Below are positions 1 to 10,612 of a DNA stretch of 35,702 nucleotides, piece after piece; positions within the stretch are counted from its first letter, which is position 1, and each line of letters opens with the position of its first letter. Below the pieces are notes generated by a model. It did not search any database. It worked only from the letters and a program-made list of their open reading frames with translations, and was not told the origin of the DNA. The position numbers were made by a program, and so were the translations under genes. Source of the stretch: Acidobacteriota bacterium (GTDB lineage: Bacteria > Acidobacteriota > Polarisedimenticolia > J045); contig RFHH01000047.1 in assembly GCA_003696075.1 (NCBI GenBank), forward strand, positions 1-35,702, written 5' to 3'.

Positions 1-219
1 GGGCCGATCGGCGCGCGCGTCCCGGCTGCGGGAGGTGGCATGGAACAGGCCGCACCTGCGCCCCGCCGGCGCGGCAGCGCACCATCGGGGAAGCACCTCG
101 GGAGCGGCTCAAGGGAGCCGGCTTTCCGTCCGATACGACGAGCGCCGCCCCGCGGCGGCACAGACGGGCGGCGCGGCCGACAACCACGATCCCCCACCGC
201 AGGACGTCCGCGCCGCGCG
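1..219. other. Stretch without a recognised gene; possible structured RNA
   Basis: None of the three plus-strand frames has a stop here, and none of the translations looks like a protein: all are dominated by Arg, Pro, Ala and Gly. On the minus strand one stop occurs near 109 and nothing recognisable is encoded. The stretch has several complementary segments, for example GCGGCGCGG at 168-176 with CCGCGCCGC at 208-216, and a short CGGCTC/GAGCCG hairpin near 105-120. It leads into a plus-strand terminator, so a plus-strand non-coding transcript starting before the window is possible. I compared it by eye with SRP RNA, RNase P RNA, tmRNA and 6S RNA hallmarks and found none, so no family is assigned. 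Confidence 0.3.
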
Positions 220-253
220 ACACCCCCGGCCGACCGCCGGGGGTGTGCTTTTT
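220..253 (+). terminator. Intrinsic terminator, plus strand
   Basis: An 11-bp perfect stem, ACACCCCCGGC (220-230) with GCCGGGGGTGT (236-246), closes a 5-nt loop. It is followed by GC and then five T (249-253). The T-run lies only on the plus strand, so it should end a plus-strand transcript entering from the left. On the minus strand it lies just after the panD stop and could still act as a 3' stabilising hairpin. Confidence 0.75.
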
Positions 254-260
254 GTGGGGC

Positions 261-644
261 TCAGGCGCGCGCTCGGGCGCCCTCTTCCTCGAGAACCTCG
301 AAGTCTCCGTTGTCCGCGCCGACCAGAACGACCCGCGGCCGGTGCCGTTCGATCTCCTCCGGCTCGAGGTCGGCGTAGGCGCAAATGATGACCCGGTCCC
401 CCCGCCGGCACAGCCGGGCGGCCGCTCCGTTGACACAGCAATCGCCGGCGCCACGCGGTCCCTTGATCAGATAGGTCGCGAGCCGGGTGCCTCGGGTGAC
501 GTTGTACAGCTCGATCCTCTCGTAGGGGAGCAACCCGGCGGCCTCCATCAGCGCTTCGTCCAGCGTGAGGCTCCCCACGTAGTCCGGATTCGCCTCCGTG
601 ACCACGGCGCGGTGGATCTTCGCCCTCAGAAACGTCCGTCTCAT
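261..644 (-). CDS. panD: Aspartate 1-decarboxylase (PanD proenzyme)
   Basis: Decarboxylates L-aspartate to beta-alanine, the amine half of pantothenate; a cytoplasmic, normally tetrameric pyruvoyl enzyme. The 127-residue length is normal for the family. Gly24-Ser25, the self-cleavage site where Ser25 becomes the pyruvoyl group, is present in the motif YVGSLTLD. Lys9 and Tyr58, residues known to be important in the family, are at their usual positions. The ATG at 644 overlaps the panC stop as ATGA, so the two are translationally coupled. It is the last gene of the folK-dck-panBCD cluster. The acidic tail (EVLEEEGARARA) is ordinary. Confidence 0.97.
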   Translation of the reverse strand: MRRTFLRAKIHRAVVTEANPDYVGSLTLDEALMEAAGLLPYERIELYNVTRGTRLATYLIKGPRGAGDCCVNGAAARLCRRGDRVIICAYADLEPEEIERHRPRVVLVGADNGDFEVLEEEGARARA

Positions 645-1519
645 CCGCCGTCCCTCGTACGCTCCTCCGACGCGGGCGGGCGCAGGATCGTGTTGTCGAT
701 CAGCCGGGCCTCTCCGACCCACGCGGCCAGCGCGAGCAGAGCCTCGCCCTCGATCCTTTCGAGCGGAGCGAGGTCCCGCGGGTCGACCACCGCTACGTAG
801 TCGGGGCGCACCAGCGGGTTCGCGGCCAGCACCTCGCGGGCCGCGGCCTCGATTCTCTCCACCGACCGCTCCCCGGTGCTCACCAGCTCTTCCGCCCGCG
901 CCAGCGCCGCGTACAACTGCCTGGCGGCGCGCCGTTCCTCCGGGTTGAGGTAGGCGTTGCGGGAGGACATCGCCAGGCCGTCGTCGTGGCGCACCGTCTC
1001 GGCGATCACCAGCTCCACGTCGACGTTCAAGTCCTCCACCATCCTCCGGATGATGATCGCCTGTTGGGCGTCCTTCTGGCCGAAGACGGCAATGTGCGGC
1101 TTCACGATGTTGAACAGCTTGAGAACCACGGTGCACACGCCGCGGAAATGTCCGGGCCGGGAGGCTCCCTCCAGAACGGCCGAAAGGCCCTCCACCTCGA
1201 CGAAGGTCCGGTGGCCCGGTCGGTACATGTCCGCCGCCTCCGGAGCGAACAGGAAGTCCACCCCTTCCTGGATGCAGAGGTCGGCGTCCCGGGGAAGGTC
1301 GCGCGGGTACTTGTCGTAGTCCTCGGCGGGACCGAACTGCGTCGGGTTGACGAAAACGGAAACGACGACGACGTCGGCCAGCTCCCGCGCCTTGCGCACG
1401 AGCGAGAGGTGTCCCTCGTGCAGGGCGCCCATGGTCGGCACGAGGCCGATCTTCTTCCCCCGCCCGCGGGCTTCCCCCGCGATCTCCCGCATCATGTGCA
1501 CGCGGCGGATCAGGTCCAT
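641..1519 (-). CDS. panC: Pantothenate synthetase (pantoate--beta-alanine ligase)
   Basis: Joins pantoate and beta-alanine with ATP through a pantoyl-adenylate intermediate, the last step of pantothenate synthesis. At 292 residues it has the usual size. The N-terminal nucleotide-binding signature PTMGALHEGHLSL (residues 28-40, with the HIGH-like H34-E-G-H37), the FGQKDAQQ segment and the KMSKS-equivalent MSSRNAYL are all visible. The ATG at 1519 follows the panB stop by only 12 bp, and its own stop overlaps the panD start by 4 bp. So panB, panC and panD form one transcription and translation unit that makes the whole pantothenate branch. Confidence 0.97.
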   Translation of the reverse strand: MDLIRRVHMMREIAGEARGRGKKIGLVPTMGALHEGHLSLVRKARELADVVVVSVFVNPTQFGPAEDYDKYPRDLPRDADLCIQEGVDFLFAPEAADMYRPGHRTFVEVEGLSAVLEGASRPGHFRGVCTVVLKLFNIVKPHIAVFGQKDAQQAIIIRRMVEDLNVDVELVIAETVRHDDGLAMSSRNAYLNPEERRAARQLYAALARAEELVSTGERSVERIEAAAREVLAANPLVRPDYVAVVDPRDLAPLERIEGEALLALAAWVGEARLIDNTILRPPASEERTRDGG

Positions 1520-1531
1520 GGCCGCTCCGAT

Positions 1532-2425
1532 TCAGTCTCCCGCGCGCGCCAGACCCCGCCGCTCGAGCGCGCGCGCCACCTCGCGCGGCAGGCGATAGCT
1601 CTCCTCCCGCGCGGGAAACGAGCGGCCCCGGACGTCGTCCGCGAACCGCCGCACGGCCTCGACCGCCGCCCCGTGAAGGTCCGCGTACCGCCGGACGAAC
1701 TTGGGGACCGGTCCGGGCGTCAGCCCGAGCAGATCGTGGATGACGAGGACCTGGCCGTCGCAGGCCGCGCCGGCGCCGATACCGATCGTGGGCACCGGCA
1801 CCTCGGCGGTGATGAGGGCCGCCACGCGGGACGGTATCCCCTCCAGAACGATGCTGAACACCCCCTCGGCCGCCAGAGCGCGCGCGTCCGCCACGAGCGC
1901 GTCGATCTCCTCCACCGCGCGGCCCTGCACCCGGTAGCCGCCCATCGCATGGAGAGACTGCGGGGTCAGGCCGAGGTGCCCCATGACCGGAATCTCGGCG
2001 TCGAGCAAGGCGCGCACGACCGGCAGCCGCTTCCGCCCCCCTTCCAGCTTCACCGCTTCCGCCCCGGCGCGGATCAACCGCCCCGCGGCCAGCACCGCGT
2101 CGCGCGGTCCGGTGTGGTAGCTGAGGAACGGCATGTCGGCGACGACCAGGGCCCGGGGCCGCACCCGCGCCACGGCGGAGGTGTGGTGCGCCATCTCCTC
2201 GATTCCGACCCGCAGGGTGTCCTCGTGACCGAGGACGACCATCGCCAGGGAGTCGCCCACCAGGATCAGATCGGCGCCCGCCTCGTCGACGATGCGCGCG
2301 GTCGGGGCGTCGTAGGCGGTCAGCATCACCAGTGGATCCCCGCCCTTCCGGGCGCGGACCTCCGGGACGGTGACCTTGACAGGGGCAGCGGCACGCGGCG
2401 AAGCGCCGCGCCGGTTCTCGTTCAT
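1532..2425 (-). CDS. panB: 3-methyl-2-oxobutanoate hydroxymethyltransferase
   Basis: Transfers a hydroxymethyl group from 5,10-methylene-tetrahydrofolate to 2-oxoisovalerate to give ketopantoate, the first committed step of pantothenate synthesis. TIM-barrel motifs are clear: MLTAYDAPTARIVDEAGAD, the metal-binding GDSLAMV and VVADMPF, and the catalytic LEGIP. I chose the ATG at 2425 because GGAGGT stands 4 nt before it; an in-frame GTG at 2437 would add four residues but has no room for a ribosome site. The 165-bp gap to the kinase gene holds an extended -10-like TGGTAACGT on the minus strand (-10 hexamer at 2561-2566), so panBCD could also have its own promoter; that is weak evidence. Confidence 0.96.
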   Translation of the reverse strand: MNENRRGASPRAAAPVKVTVPEVRARKGGDPLVMLTAYDAPTARIVDEAGADLILVGDSLAMVVLGHEDTLRVGIEEMAHHTSAVARVRPRALVVADMPFLSYHTGPRDAVLAAGRLIRAGAEAVKLEGGRKRLPVVRALLDAEIPVMGHLGLTPQSLHAMGGYRVQGRAVEEIDALVADARALAAEGVFSIVLEGIPSRVAALITAEVPVPTIGIGAGAACDGQVLVIHDLLGLTPGPVPKFVRRYADLHGAAVEAVRRFADDVRGRSFPAREESYRLPREVARALERRGLARAGD

Positions 2426-2590
2426 CGGTACCTCCACCTCCCCGCCGGCGAGCCTACGGTCGCGGGGTGGGGGTCGCTGGCTGGTCGACCGGGGCCCCGG
2501 CCGGCCCCCTCCGCGTCCCGGTCCTCGGGATCCGGGCGCCGGGGCCGGGCGGCCCCCCCGACGTTACCAGCGGAGGCGTGCCGGCACCAG

Positions 2591-3223
2591 TCACCCTCCG
2601 GGGCGGTAGTACTCCACCCCGCCGCGGTCCATCCTCTCGATCCGGCGCACCAGATCGTCGAGCTGGGTGGCGTCGTGAGCCGGGTCGAAGTCGTTGGTGT
2701 CCACGACGAGGAGCGGGGCCTCCTCGAATCGGAAGAAGAAGTGGTCGTAGGCCTTCACCACCTCCTCGAGGTAGGCCTCGGAGATCCGCCGCTCCACCTC
2801 CCGCCCGCGGCGCGCGATCCGTTCCGCGAGCACCGGCACCTTGGCCTGGAGGTAGACGACGAGGTCGGGCTTGGGCACGTCGGCCGCCAGCAGGTGGTAG
2901 AGCTTTTCGTACGTGGCCAGTTCCGTGTCGTCGAGGTTCAGGAAGGCGAAGATCCGATCCTTTTCGAACAAGTAGTCCGCGACCGTGGTCTGATGGAAGA
3001 GGTCGCGCTGGATCAGATCCAGTTGCCGCCGGTATCGGGTGACGAGGAACCAGATCTGCGCGGAGAAGGCTGCGCCGCGCCGGTCCCGGTAGAAGGCCTC
3101 GAGGAACGGGTTGTCGACCGGCTCCAGCTCCAGCCGGGCGTCCCACAGGGCCGCCAGCCGGCGCGCCAGCACCGTCTTGCCGACGCCGATCGGCCCCTCG
3201 ATGGCGATGTACCGGGATCGCAT
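2591..3223 (-). CDS. Deoxynucleoside kinase (dNK/dGK family)
   Basis: Phosphorylates deoxynucleosides at the 5' position with ATP, in nucleotide salvage. The 210-residue protein starts with MRSRYIAIEGPIGVGKT, whose P-loop GPIGVGKT (10-17) and preceding Glu are typical of the deoxyadenosine/deoxyguanosine kinase family. The family segments DNPFLEAFYRD and DYLFEKDRIFA follow. Base specificity (dA, dG or dC) cannot be read from the sequence. The gene lies 14 bp after folK and upstream of panB in the same direction. A kinase of this family between folK and panB recurs in former Deltaproteobacteria, from memory. The ATG at 3223 is the only start giving a normal N-terminus. Confidence 0.9.
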   Translation of the reverse strand: MRSRYIAIEGPIGVGKTVLARRLAALWDARLELEPVDNPFLEAFYRDRRGAAFSAQIWFLVTRYRRQLDLIQRDLFHQTTVADYLFEKDRIFAFLNLDDTELATYEKLYHLLAADVPKPDLVVYLQAKVPVLAERIARRGREVERRISEAYLEEVVKAYDHFFFRFEEAPLLVVDTNDFDPAHDATQLDDLVRRIERMDRGGVEYYRPGG

Positions 3224-3237
3224 GGCGGGACCGGATG

Positions 3238-3777
3238 CTACGGGCAGGGCCGCACCGGCGGCAAGCGGTCCCCGCGCCGGCAGCGCGCCAGCATCTCGGC
3301 CGGCGTCCGGCCCGCGGGCGGCACCGGGAGGTCGGGGAGGATCTCCGCCAGGGGAACCAGAACGAAGGCGCGCTCGGCCAGCCGCGGGTGCGGCACGGTC
3401 AGGCCCGGCTCGTCGATCTGCCGGTCCCCGTAGACGAGGAGATCGATGTCCAGCGTCCTGGGGCCCCAGCGGACCGTCCGGCGGCGGCCCGCCTCCTCCT
3501 CGATCCGGAGGCAGAGCTGGAGAAGCCGGCGCGGCGGGAGCGTTTCCGGCCCCAGGGGCGCCGCCAGCACCTGGTTCAGGTACGGGGGCTGACCCGGCGG
3601 CCCGCCCCACGGCGCCGTCTCGATCACCCGCGAGGCGAGGGTCCAGCGCCATCCCTCCTCGATCAGCCGCCGCCGGGCGAGGGCGAGGGCGGCCTGGCGG
3701 TCGCCGAGATTGGCGCCGAGACCGAGGACCACCCACCGGCCCTGCCGTTTGACACCCCCTGGGTGGCGACTTACCAT
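3238..3777 (-). CDS. folK: 6-hydroxymethyl-7,8-dihydropterin pyrophosphokinase
   Basis: Transfers pyrophosphate from ATP to 6-hydroxymethyl-dihydropterin, making the substrate that FolP (encoded at 15644-16813) joins to p-aminobenzoate. The 179 residues carry the signatures GLGANLGDR, the HPPK hallmark RWGPRTLDIDLLVYGD and VPHPRLAERAFVLVPLAEI. About 15 residues precede the first strand, slightly long, so a later start is possible, but the ATG at 3777 has a GGGAG-type site upstream. It is first in the minus-strand cluster and divergent from the TPR gene, with 56 bp between them for both promoters. Confidence 0.95.
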   Translation of the reverse strand: MVSRHPGGVKRQGRWVVLGLGANLGDRQAALALARRRLIEEGWRWTLASRVIETAPWGGPPGQPPYLNQVLAAPLGPETLPPRRLLQLCLRIEEEAGRRRTVRWGPRTLDIDLLVYGDRQIDEPGLTVPHPRLAERAFVLVPLAEILPDLPVPPAGRTPAEMLARCRRGDRLPPVRPCP

Positions 3778-3833
3778 CCGCGCCGCTCCCGCGCCGCCCC
3801 GCGTGCGGCGCCTCTCCGGTCGGAGATTGCCCG

Positions 3834-4460
3834 ATGTCGGCTGCGAAGACCACCCGGCGGAAGAAGAAGGACCCCCACGCCGACGAGCGGCACGTCGCGG
3901 CGGAGCGGGATTACGCCGCGGCGATGAAGCTCTACGCCGGCGAGCAGAAGTGGGAGGCGGCGGCCTCCGCCTTCGAGAAGTTCATCGAGCGTTATCAGGG
4001 CCAGCCCGACGTCGCGGAGATCGTGGACCGGGCCCGCGTCCACCTCAAGGCCTGCCGCACGCGGCTCGCCCCGGCACCCCCGAGGCCGGAGAACGCGAGC
4101 GAGTGGCTGCACCAGGCGGTCTGCCTGACCAACCAGGGCCGTTTCGACGAGGCCCTCGCGGCGCTCGACGAAGCGGAGCGGGGCGGGGCCCCGATCGCCC
4201 GCGTGGCCTACGTCCGCGCGTCGGCGCTCGCGCTCGCCGGCCGGGCGGAGGAGGCGCTGGTCCATCTCGGACGGGCGATCGAGGCCGACCCCGACAACCG
4301 GGCCTACTGCCTGGGTGATCCGGATTTCGACTCGCTCCGCGAGATGCCCGGCTACGTCGCGCTGGTGGAACCGCCCTCGGAGGTCGCCTTCCCAAGGGAG
4401 GGTTCGAGCCATGCGCCGAACGCCGGACCGGAAAGCCTCGAAGAGCCTCCGGCGCTCTGA
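3834..4460 (+). CDS. Tetratricopeptide-repeat protein of unknown role
   Basis: A 208-residue soluble protein with a basic N-terminus (TTRRKKK) and helical repeats of TPR character. One repeat pair is around residues 20-70 (YAAAMKLYAGEQKWEAAASA) and another around 85-155 (CLTNQGRFDEALAALDEAE, then ALAGRAEEALVHLGRAIEAD). The last part, DPDFDSLREMPGYVALVE, is the ending often seen in TPR proteins that finish with a last partial unit. No signal peptide is visible. GGAG stands 8 nt before the ATG. The gene runs 50 bp into glmU, which suggests coupled expression with cell-wall precursor synthesis, but its partner is unknown. Confidence 0.8.
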   Translation: MSAAKTTRRKKKDPHADERHVAAERDYAAAMKLYAGEQKWEAAASAFEKFIERYQGQPDVAEIVDRARVHLKACRTRLAPAPPRPENASEWLHQAVCLTNQGRFDEALAALDEAERGGAPIARVAYVRASALALAGRAEEALVHLGRAIEADPDNRAYCLGDPDFDSLREMPGYVALVEPPSEVAFPREGSSHAPNAGPESLEEPPAL

Positions 4461-5844
4461 GCCGCCCCTGGCCGCGGTCATCCTCGCCGCCGGCGAGGGA
4501 ACGCGGATGCGCTCGCGGCGAGCGAAGGTGCTGCACGAGGCGGCTGGCAGGCCTCTCGTGGAGCACGTCCTCCGCGCCGCCCGCGGCGCCGGGACCGATC
4601 CGGTGGTCGTCGTGGTGGGTGTCCAGGCCGACGAGGTCCGCGAGAAGCTCGGGCCGGGGCCCCGGTACGTCATCCAGACCGAGCGCCGCGGGACCGCCGA
4701 CGCGGTCCGCCGGGCCGGCGCCGCCCTTCGGGGATTCGGCGGGGATGTGCTGATCCTCTGCGGGGACGTGCCGGCCCTCCCCGCTGCCGCCCTCCGCGGG
4801 CTCGTCCGCCGCCACCGGTCCCGGAAGGCGGCCCTGACGGTGCTGACCGCGGTGCTCGACGACCCCTCCGGGTACGGCAGGATTCTGCGGGGTCCCGACG
4901 GGGCGATCCGCGCGATCGTGGAGGAGCGGGACGCCGGCCCGGCGGAACGCGCCGTGTCCGAGATCAACACGGGGACTTACTGCGCCCGGTGGCCCGAACT
5001 CCGGCGCGTGCTGCGGCGGATCACTCCGGACAACGCCCAAGGGGAGTTCTATCTCACCGACGCGGTCCGGATCCTCATCGACGGCGGTGCCCGTGTGGAG
5101 GCGGTGGTCCACGAGCCGGCCCGGGAGGCGCTCGGTGTCAACAGCCGGGCCCACCTGGCGGAGGCCCACCGCATCCTCAACGAAAGGGTCCTCGCGCGGC
5201 TGATGCGGAACGGCGTCACGATCCTCGACCCGGCGACGACCTGGGTGCACGACACCGTGCGCGTCGGGCGGGACACCGTGATCCACCCGGGGGTCGCCCT
5301 GGAAGGCGCGACGCGGGTCGGTACGGACTGCGTGATCCGCAGCGGCTGCCGGCTCACGGACGTGGTGGTCGAAAGCGGCGTCGAACTTCTCGAGCACACG
5401 GTGGCCGCCGAGAGCCGGATCGGAGCCGGTAGCCGGGTGGGGCCGTTCGCCCACCTCCGGCCCGGAAGCGTGATCGGCCGGGGCTGCCGCGTCGGCAATT
5501 TCGTCGAGACGAAGAAGGCCTCCCTCGGCGACGGATCGAAGGCCTCCCACCTGAGCTATCTCGGCGACGCTCGCATCGGCAGGGAGGTCAACATCGGGGC
5601 CGGCACGATCACCTGCAACTACGACGGCGTGCGCAAGCACCGGACCGAACTGGCCGACCGCGTGTTCGTCGGCTCGGACACTCAGTTCGTCGCCCCGGTC
5701 AGGGTGGGCGAAGGGGCCTATGTCGCCGCCGGTTCCACCGTGACCGAGGATGTCCCGCCCCGAGCCCTCGCGATCGCCCGGTCCAGGCAGCGCAACATCC
5801 CCGGCTGGGTCGACCGCCGCCGGAACGAACCCGAAAAACGCTGA
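4411..5844 (+). CDS. glmU: Bifunctional UDP-GlcNAc pyrophosphorylase / GlcN-1-P acetyltransferase
   Basis: Acetylates glucosamine-1-phosphate and then couples it to UTP, giving UDP-GlcNAc for peptidoglycan and envelope glycans. The N-terminal Rossmann-type domain starts with LAAGEGTRM (25-33) and includes [10 protein letters not shown] and FYLTDAV. The C-terminal left-handed beta helix has many hexapeptide repeats, the diagnostic [13 protein letters not shown] and the end [12 protein letters not shown]. The start at 4411 is fixed by AGGGAGGG 8 nt upstream and gives 477 residues. That is about 20 longer than the E. coli enzyme because of a basic N-terminal extension. The first 50 bp overlap the TPR gene in another frame. 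glmS follows 109 bp later. Confidence 0.96.
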   Translation: MRRTPDRKASKSLRRSEPPLAAVILAAGEGTRMRSRRAKVLHEAAGRPLVEHVLRAARGAGTDPVVVVVGVQADEVREKLGPGPRYVIQTERRGTADAVRRAGAALRGFGGDVLILCGDVPALPAAALRGLVRRHRSRKAALTVLTAVLDDPSGYGRILRGPDGAIRAIVEERDAGPAERAVSEINTGTYCARWPELRRVLRRITPDNAQGEFYLTDAVRILIDGGARVEAVVHEPAREALGVNSRAHLAEAHRILNERVLARLMRNGVTILDPATTWVHDTVRVGRDTVIHPGVALEGATRVGTDCVIRSGCRLTDVVVESGVELLEHTVAAESRIGAGSRVGPFAHLRPGSVIGRGCRVGNFVETKKASLGDGSKASHLSYLGDARIGREVNIGAGTITCNYDGVRKHRTELADRVFVGSDTQFVAPVRVGEGAYVAAGSTVTEDVPPRALAIARSRQRNIPGWVDRRRNEPEKR

Positions 5845-5953
5845 ACCCCGGTGCCGGACCCAGCGGCCGCTCCGGCGTGCCGCGCGCCGCGGGTCGGGGG
5901 ATATTCTGTGGGGAAAAGGCGGCCCGGGCGGGCGCGGCGCGGGAGGATCTGTC

Positions 5954-7801
5954 ATGTGCGGCATCGTGGGCTACGTCGGCGGCCGGAACGCGACCGCGAT
6001 CCTCGTCGAGGGGCTGAAACGGCTCGAGTACCGCGGCTACGACTCGGCCGGACTCGCGCTCCTGGTGGATGGCCGCTTCGAGCTCCGCCGGGCCGCGGGG
6101 AAACTACGCGACCTCGAGAAAGTGCTCGAAAGCGAGCCGGTGGCGAGCAGCCGCCAGGGAATCGGGCACACCCGCTGGGCCACACACGGACGGCCGACCG
6201 AAGAGAACGCGCACCCGCACCGCGACGCCGACGACCGCGTGGTCGTCGTGCACAACGGGATCATCGAGAACTACCTGGAACTCAAGGAGGAGTTGACCCG
6301 GGAAGGCGACACGTTCCGCTCGGAGACCGACAGCGAGGTGATCGCTCACCTGATCGCTCGCGAACTGCGCGCCGGGGAGGTCGGTCTGGAGGAAGCGGTC
6401 CGCCGGACCTGCAAGCGGCTGGCAGGAATCTACGCTTTCTGCGCCATGAGCCTCGAGGAACCGGGCCGGATCGTCGGTGCCCGCCTCGGCCCCCCGCTCG
6501 TCATCGGGCTGGGTGACGGCGAGAACTTCCTCGCTTCGGACGTGATGGCCCTTCTCGAGCACACCCGGGACGTCGTCTTCCTCAAGGACGGGGAGGTGGC
6601 CGCCATCACCCCGGAGGGAGCCACGGTGACCGGCGCCGACGGCGCCCCCAAGAAGCTCGAGGTCCAGCGCATCTCCTGGAGCCCGATCCTCGCCGAGAAA
6701 GGTGGGTACCGGCATTTCATGCTGAAGGAGATCCACGAGCAGCCCCACGCCATCCAGGAGACGCTCGCCGGGCGGATCTCGCTCGATCGAGGCGAGGTTT
6801 TCTTCTCCGAGGAGGAATTCCCGCTGGATGACAGCGACCTGCGGGAGATCGACCGCGTCTATCTCGTCGCCTGTGGAACCTCCTGGCACGCGGGGCTGGT
6901 GGGGAAGTTCCTCTTCGAGCGCCTCGCGCGGATTCCAACGGAAGTGGACTACGCCTCGGAGTTCCGCTACCGGGATCCGCTGGTCGACCGGCGAAGCCTG
7001 ATGACGATCGTCACCCAATCGGGTGAGACGGCCGACACCCTCGCGGCCCTGCGCGAGGCGCGGGCGCGGGGAGCGAAGAGCGTCGCGGTGTGCAACGTCA
7101 TGGGTTCCACCGCGACGAGGGAGGCGGACGGAACGGTCCTCACGCACTGCGGCCCCGAAATCGGCGTGGCGTCGACGAAGGCGTTCACCGCCCAGCTCGC
7201 GGCGCTCCATCTGATGGCGCTGCGCATCGGCGTGGCGAGGGGCACCCTCGGGCGCGAGGAGGTCCGGCGCCATCTGACCGAGCTGGCCCGGTTGCCAGCC
7301 CTGCTCGAGAAGGTCCTCGAGGACGAAGGTCCCGTTCAGGACCTGGCCAAGAAGTTCAAGGACGCGACCGACTTCCTCTACCTGGGCCGGGGGATCAACT
7401 ACCCGATCGCGCTCGAGGGGGCACTGAAGCTGAAGGAGATCTCGTACATCCACGCCGAAGGCTATCCGGCCGGCGAAATGAAGCACGGACCGATCGCCCT
7501 GATCGACGAATCGCTGCCGGTCGTCGCCCTGGCGCCGCGGGACGACGTGTACGAGAAGATGCTCGGAAACATGGAGGAGGTGAAGGCGCGGGGCGGCGTC
7601 CTCATCGCCGTCACGACCGCCGGGAACGGCGAGCTGCGCGGAAAGGCGGACCACGTCATCGAGGTGCCCGAAGCGCCGCCCCTTCTCCTCCCCGCACTCC
7701 TCGTCGTCCCGCTCCAGCTCCTCGCCTATCACATCGCGCTGCTCCGCGGTTGCGACGTCGATCAGCCGCGCAATCTCGCCAAGAGCGTCACCGTCGAGTG
7801 A
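5954..7801 (+). CDS. glmS: Glutamine--fructose-6-phosphate aminotransferase (isomerizing)
   Basis: Makes glucosamine-6-phosphate from fructose-6-phosphate and glutamine, the entry to the amino-sugar pathway. The protein begins [10 protein letters not shown], so Cys2 becomes the N-terminal nucleophile of the glutaminase domain (to about residue 220, with [11 protein letters not shown] and GHTRWATHG). Two SIS sugar-isomerase domains follow ([40 protein letters not shown]), and the typical end is NLAKSVTVE. With 615 residues it is full length. GGGAGG lies 7 nt before the ATG. The 109-bp gap after glmU contains a TATTCT that might be a -10 element. I see no glmS ribozyme core there. Confidence 0.97.
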   Translation: MCGIVGYVGGRNATAILVEGLKRLEYRGYDSAGLALLVDGRFELRRAAGKLRDLEKVLESEPVASSRQGIGHTRWATHGRPTEENAHPHRDADDRVVVVHNGIIENYLELKEELTREGDTFRSETDSEVIAHLIARELRAGEVGLEEAVRRTCKRLAGIYAFCAMSLEEPGRIVGARLGPPLVIGLGDGENFLASDVMALLEHTRDVVFLKDGEVAAITPEGATVTGADGAPKKLEVQRISWSPILAEKGGYRHFMLKEIHEQPHAIQETLAGRISLDRGEVFFSEEEFPLDDSDLREIDRVYLVACGTSWHAGLVGKFLFERLARIPTEVDYASEFRYRDPLVDRRSLMTIVTQSGETADTLAALREARARGAKSVAVCNVMGSTATREADGTVLTHCGPEIGVASTKAFTAQLAALHLMALRIGVARGTLGREEVRRHLTELARLPALLEKVLEDEGPVQDLAKKFKDATDFLYLGRGINYPIALEGALKLKEISYIHAEGYPAGEMKHGPIALIDESLPVVALAPRDDVYEKMLGNMEEVKARGGVLIAVTTAGNGELRGKADHVIEVPEAPPLLLPALLVVPLQLLAYHIALLRGCDVDQPRNLAKSVTVE

Positions 7802-7829
7802 GGGGCGTCGCGACCGCGGGACCGTCACC

Positions 7830-8234
7830 GTGATCCGCCTTCCTCCGAGGCCGCCCCGCGATCTGAGCCGGGTGCAGCGGGCGTTCACCGCTCCGCTGGT
7901 GGCGGCGGGCGGGGTCTGCCTGGCGGCTCTCGCCTCCGGGCCGCGGTTCCTCGGCGGGGCCGGACCGGGCCGGATCGCCCTCCTCCTGGCCGCCGCCGCG
8001 GTCGTCTCCGCGGTGACGGGTGGAGCTCTTCTGCCGCGCCGCCCGCGCCCGCTGGCAGCAGTCGCGGTGGGCGCCGCCGCGGCGGCGGCCGCCGCCCTGC
8101 TGTACTGGCGGCTGGCCTCCCAGCGGCCCGATCTCTCCCCCGCTCCCCTTCTCGCCGCTCCGGTGCTCCTCGCCGCCTGCGCCGGCGCGGCCCTCGGCGG
8201 TGCGTCTCTCCGCGCCCTCCTTTCTCGCTCCTGA
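7830..8234 (+). CDS. Small hydrophobic membrane protein, unknown function
   Basis: A 134-residue protein starting at a GTG, 28 bp after glmS. After a basic, Pro-rich N-terminus (about 20 residues) it has four Ala/Leu/Val-rich stretches of transmembrane length, roughly residues 23-41, 49-68, 73-91 and 104-125, split by short arginine-rich turns. The positive-inside pattern suggests the N-terminus is cytoplasmic. I recognise no family. Its position between glmS and a helicase gives no functional clue. The ribosome site is weak (GGGACC), so expression may depend on read-through from glmS. Confidence 0.6.
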   Translation: MIRLPPRPPRDLSRVQRAFTAPLVAAGGVCLAALASGPRFLGGAGPGRIALLLAAAAVVSAVTGGALLPRRPRPLAAVAVGAAAAAAAALLYWRLASQRPDLSPAPLLAAPVLLAACAGAALGGASLRALLSRS

Positions 8235-8279
8235 GCGGCGTGCGCCGGGTGTGGCAGAATCGCTTTTTTCGGAGGGACG

Positions 8280-10496
<2,217 letters not shown>

Positions 10497-10497
10497 C

Positions 10498-10526
10498 GCG
10501 ACAGGGCGGGACCGACGCGGTAAGAT
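10498..10526 (+). promoter_or_regulatory. Candidate promoter overlapping the pcrA end
   Basis: GCGACA (10498-10503) and TAAGAT (10521-10526) are separated by exactly 17 bp, each matching 4 of 6 bases of the sigma-70 boxes. It lies right after the pcrA stop and would start a transcript about 7 bp later, just before two hairpins. It could be chance in such a sequence. Confidence 0.25.
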
Positions 10527-10532
10527 CGGCAG

Positions 10533-10599
10533 CAAGCGGGGAGCCTCTCTCCCCCCGGGCGCTCCCCGCGGGGCGGTCCCTCGGCGGACCGCCCTTTTT
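10533..10599 (+). ncRNA. Candidate short RNA made of two hairpins
   Basis: If the promoter-like boxes at 10498-10526 are used, the product would be about 67 nt. The first stem-loop is GCGGGGAGC (10536-10544) with GCTCCCCGC (10561-10569), the second is the terminator hairpin, and a T-run ends it. No family is recognised. The simpler reading is a two-hairpin 3' end of the pcrA message. Confidence 0.2.
10571..10599 (+). terminator. Intrinsic terminator of the glmU-pcrA unit
   Basis: A perfect 9-bp stem, GGGCGGTCC (10571-10579) with GGACCGCCC (10586-10594), has a 6-nt loop and is followed by five T (10595-10599). It separates pcrA from the convergent transporter gene, whose stop is 14 bp further on. 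There is no T-run for the minus strand. Confidence 0.88.
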
Positions 10600-10612
10600 C
10601 GTTGCTTCCCCG

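Noticed and set aside
1-219. SRP RNA, RNase P RNA, tmRNA or 6S RNA
   Set aside because: The conserved tips and cores (for example the GGAAGGAAGCA-type SRP loop) are absent, so no family name is given.
986-3433. An 815-codon open frame on the plus strand
   Set aside because: It is the antisense of panC, panB and the kinase, with low-complexity Arg/His/Pro content and no recognisable domain.
5845-5953. glmS ribozyme upstream of glmS
   Set aside because: The gap is only 109 bp and I see none of the conserved core; such ribozymes are mainly in Firmicutes.
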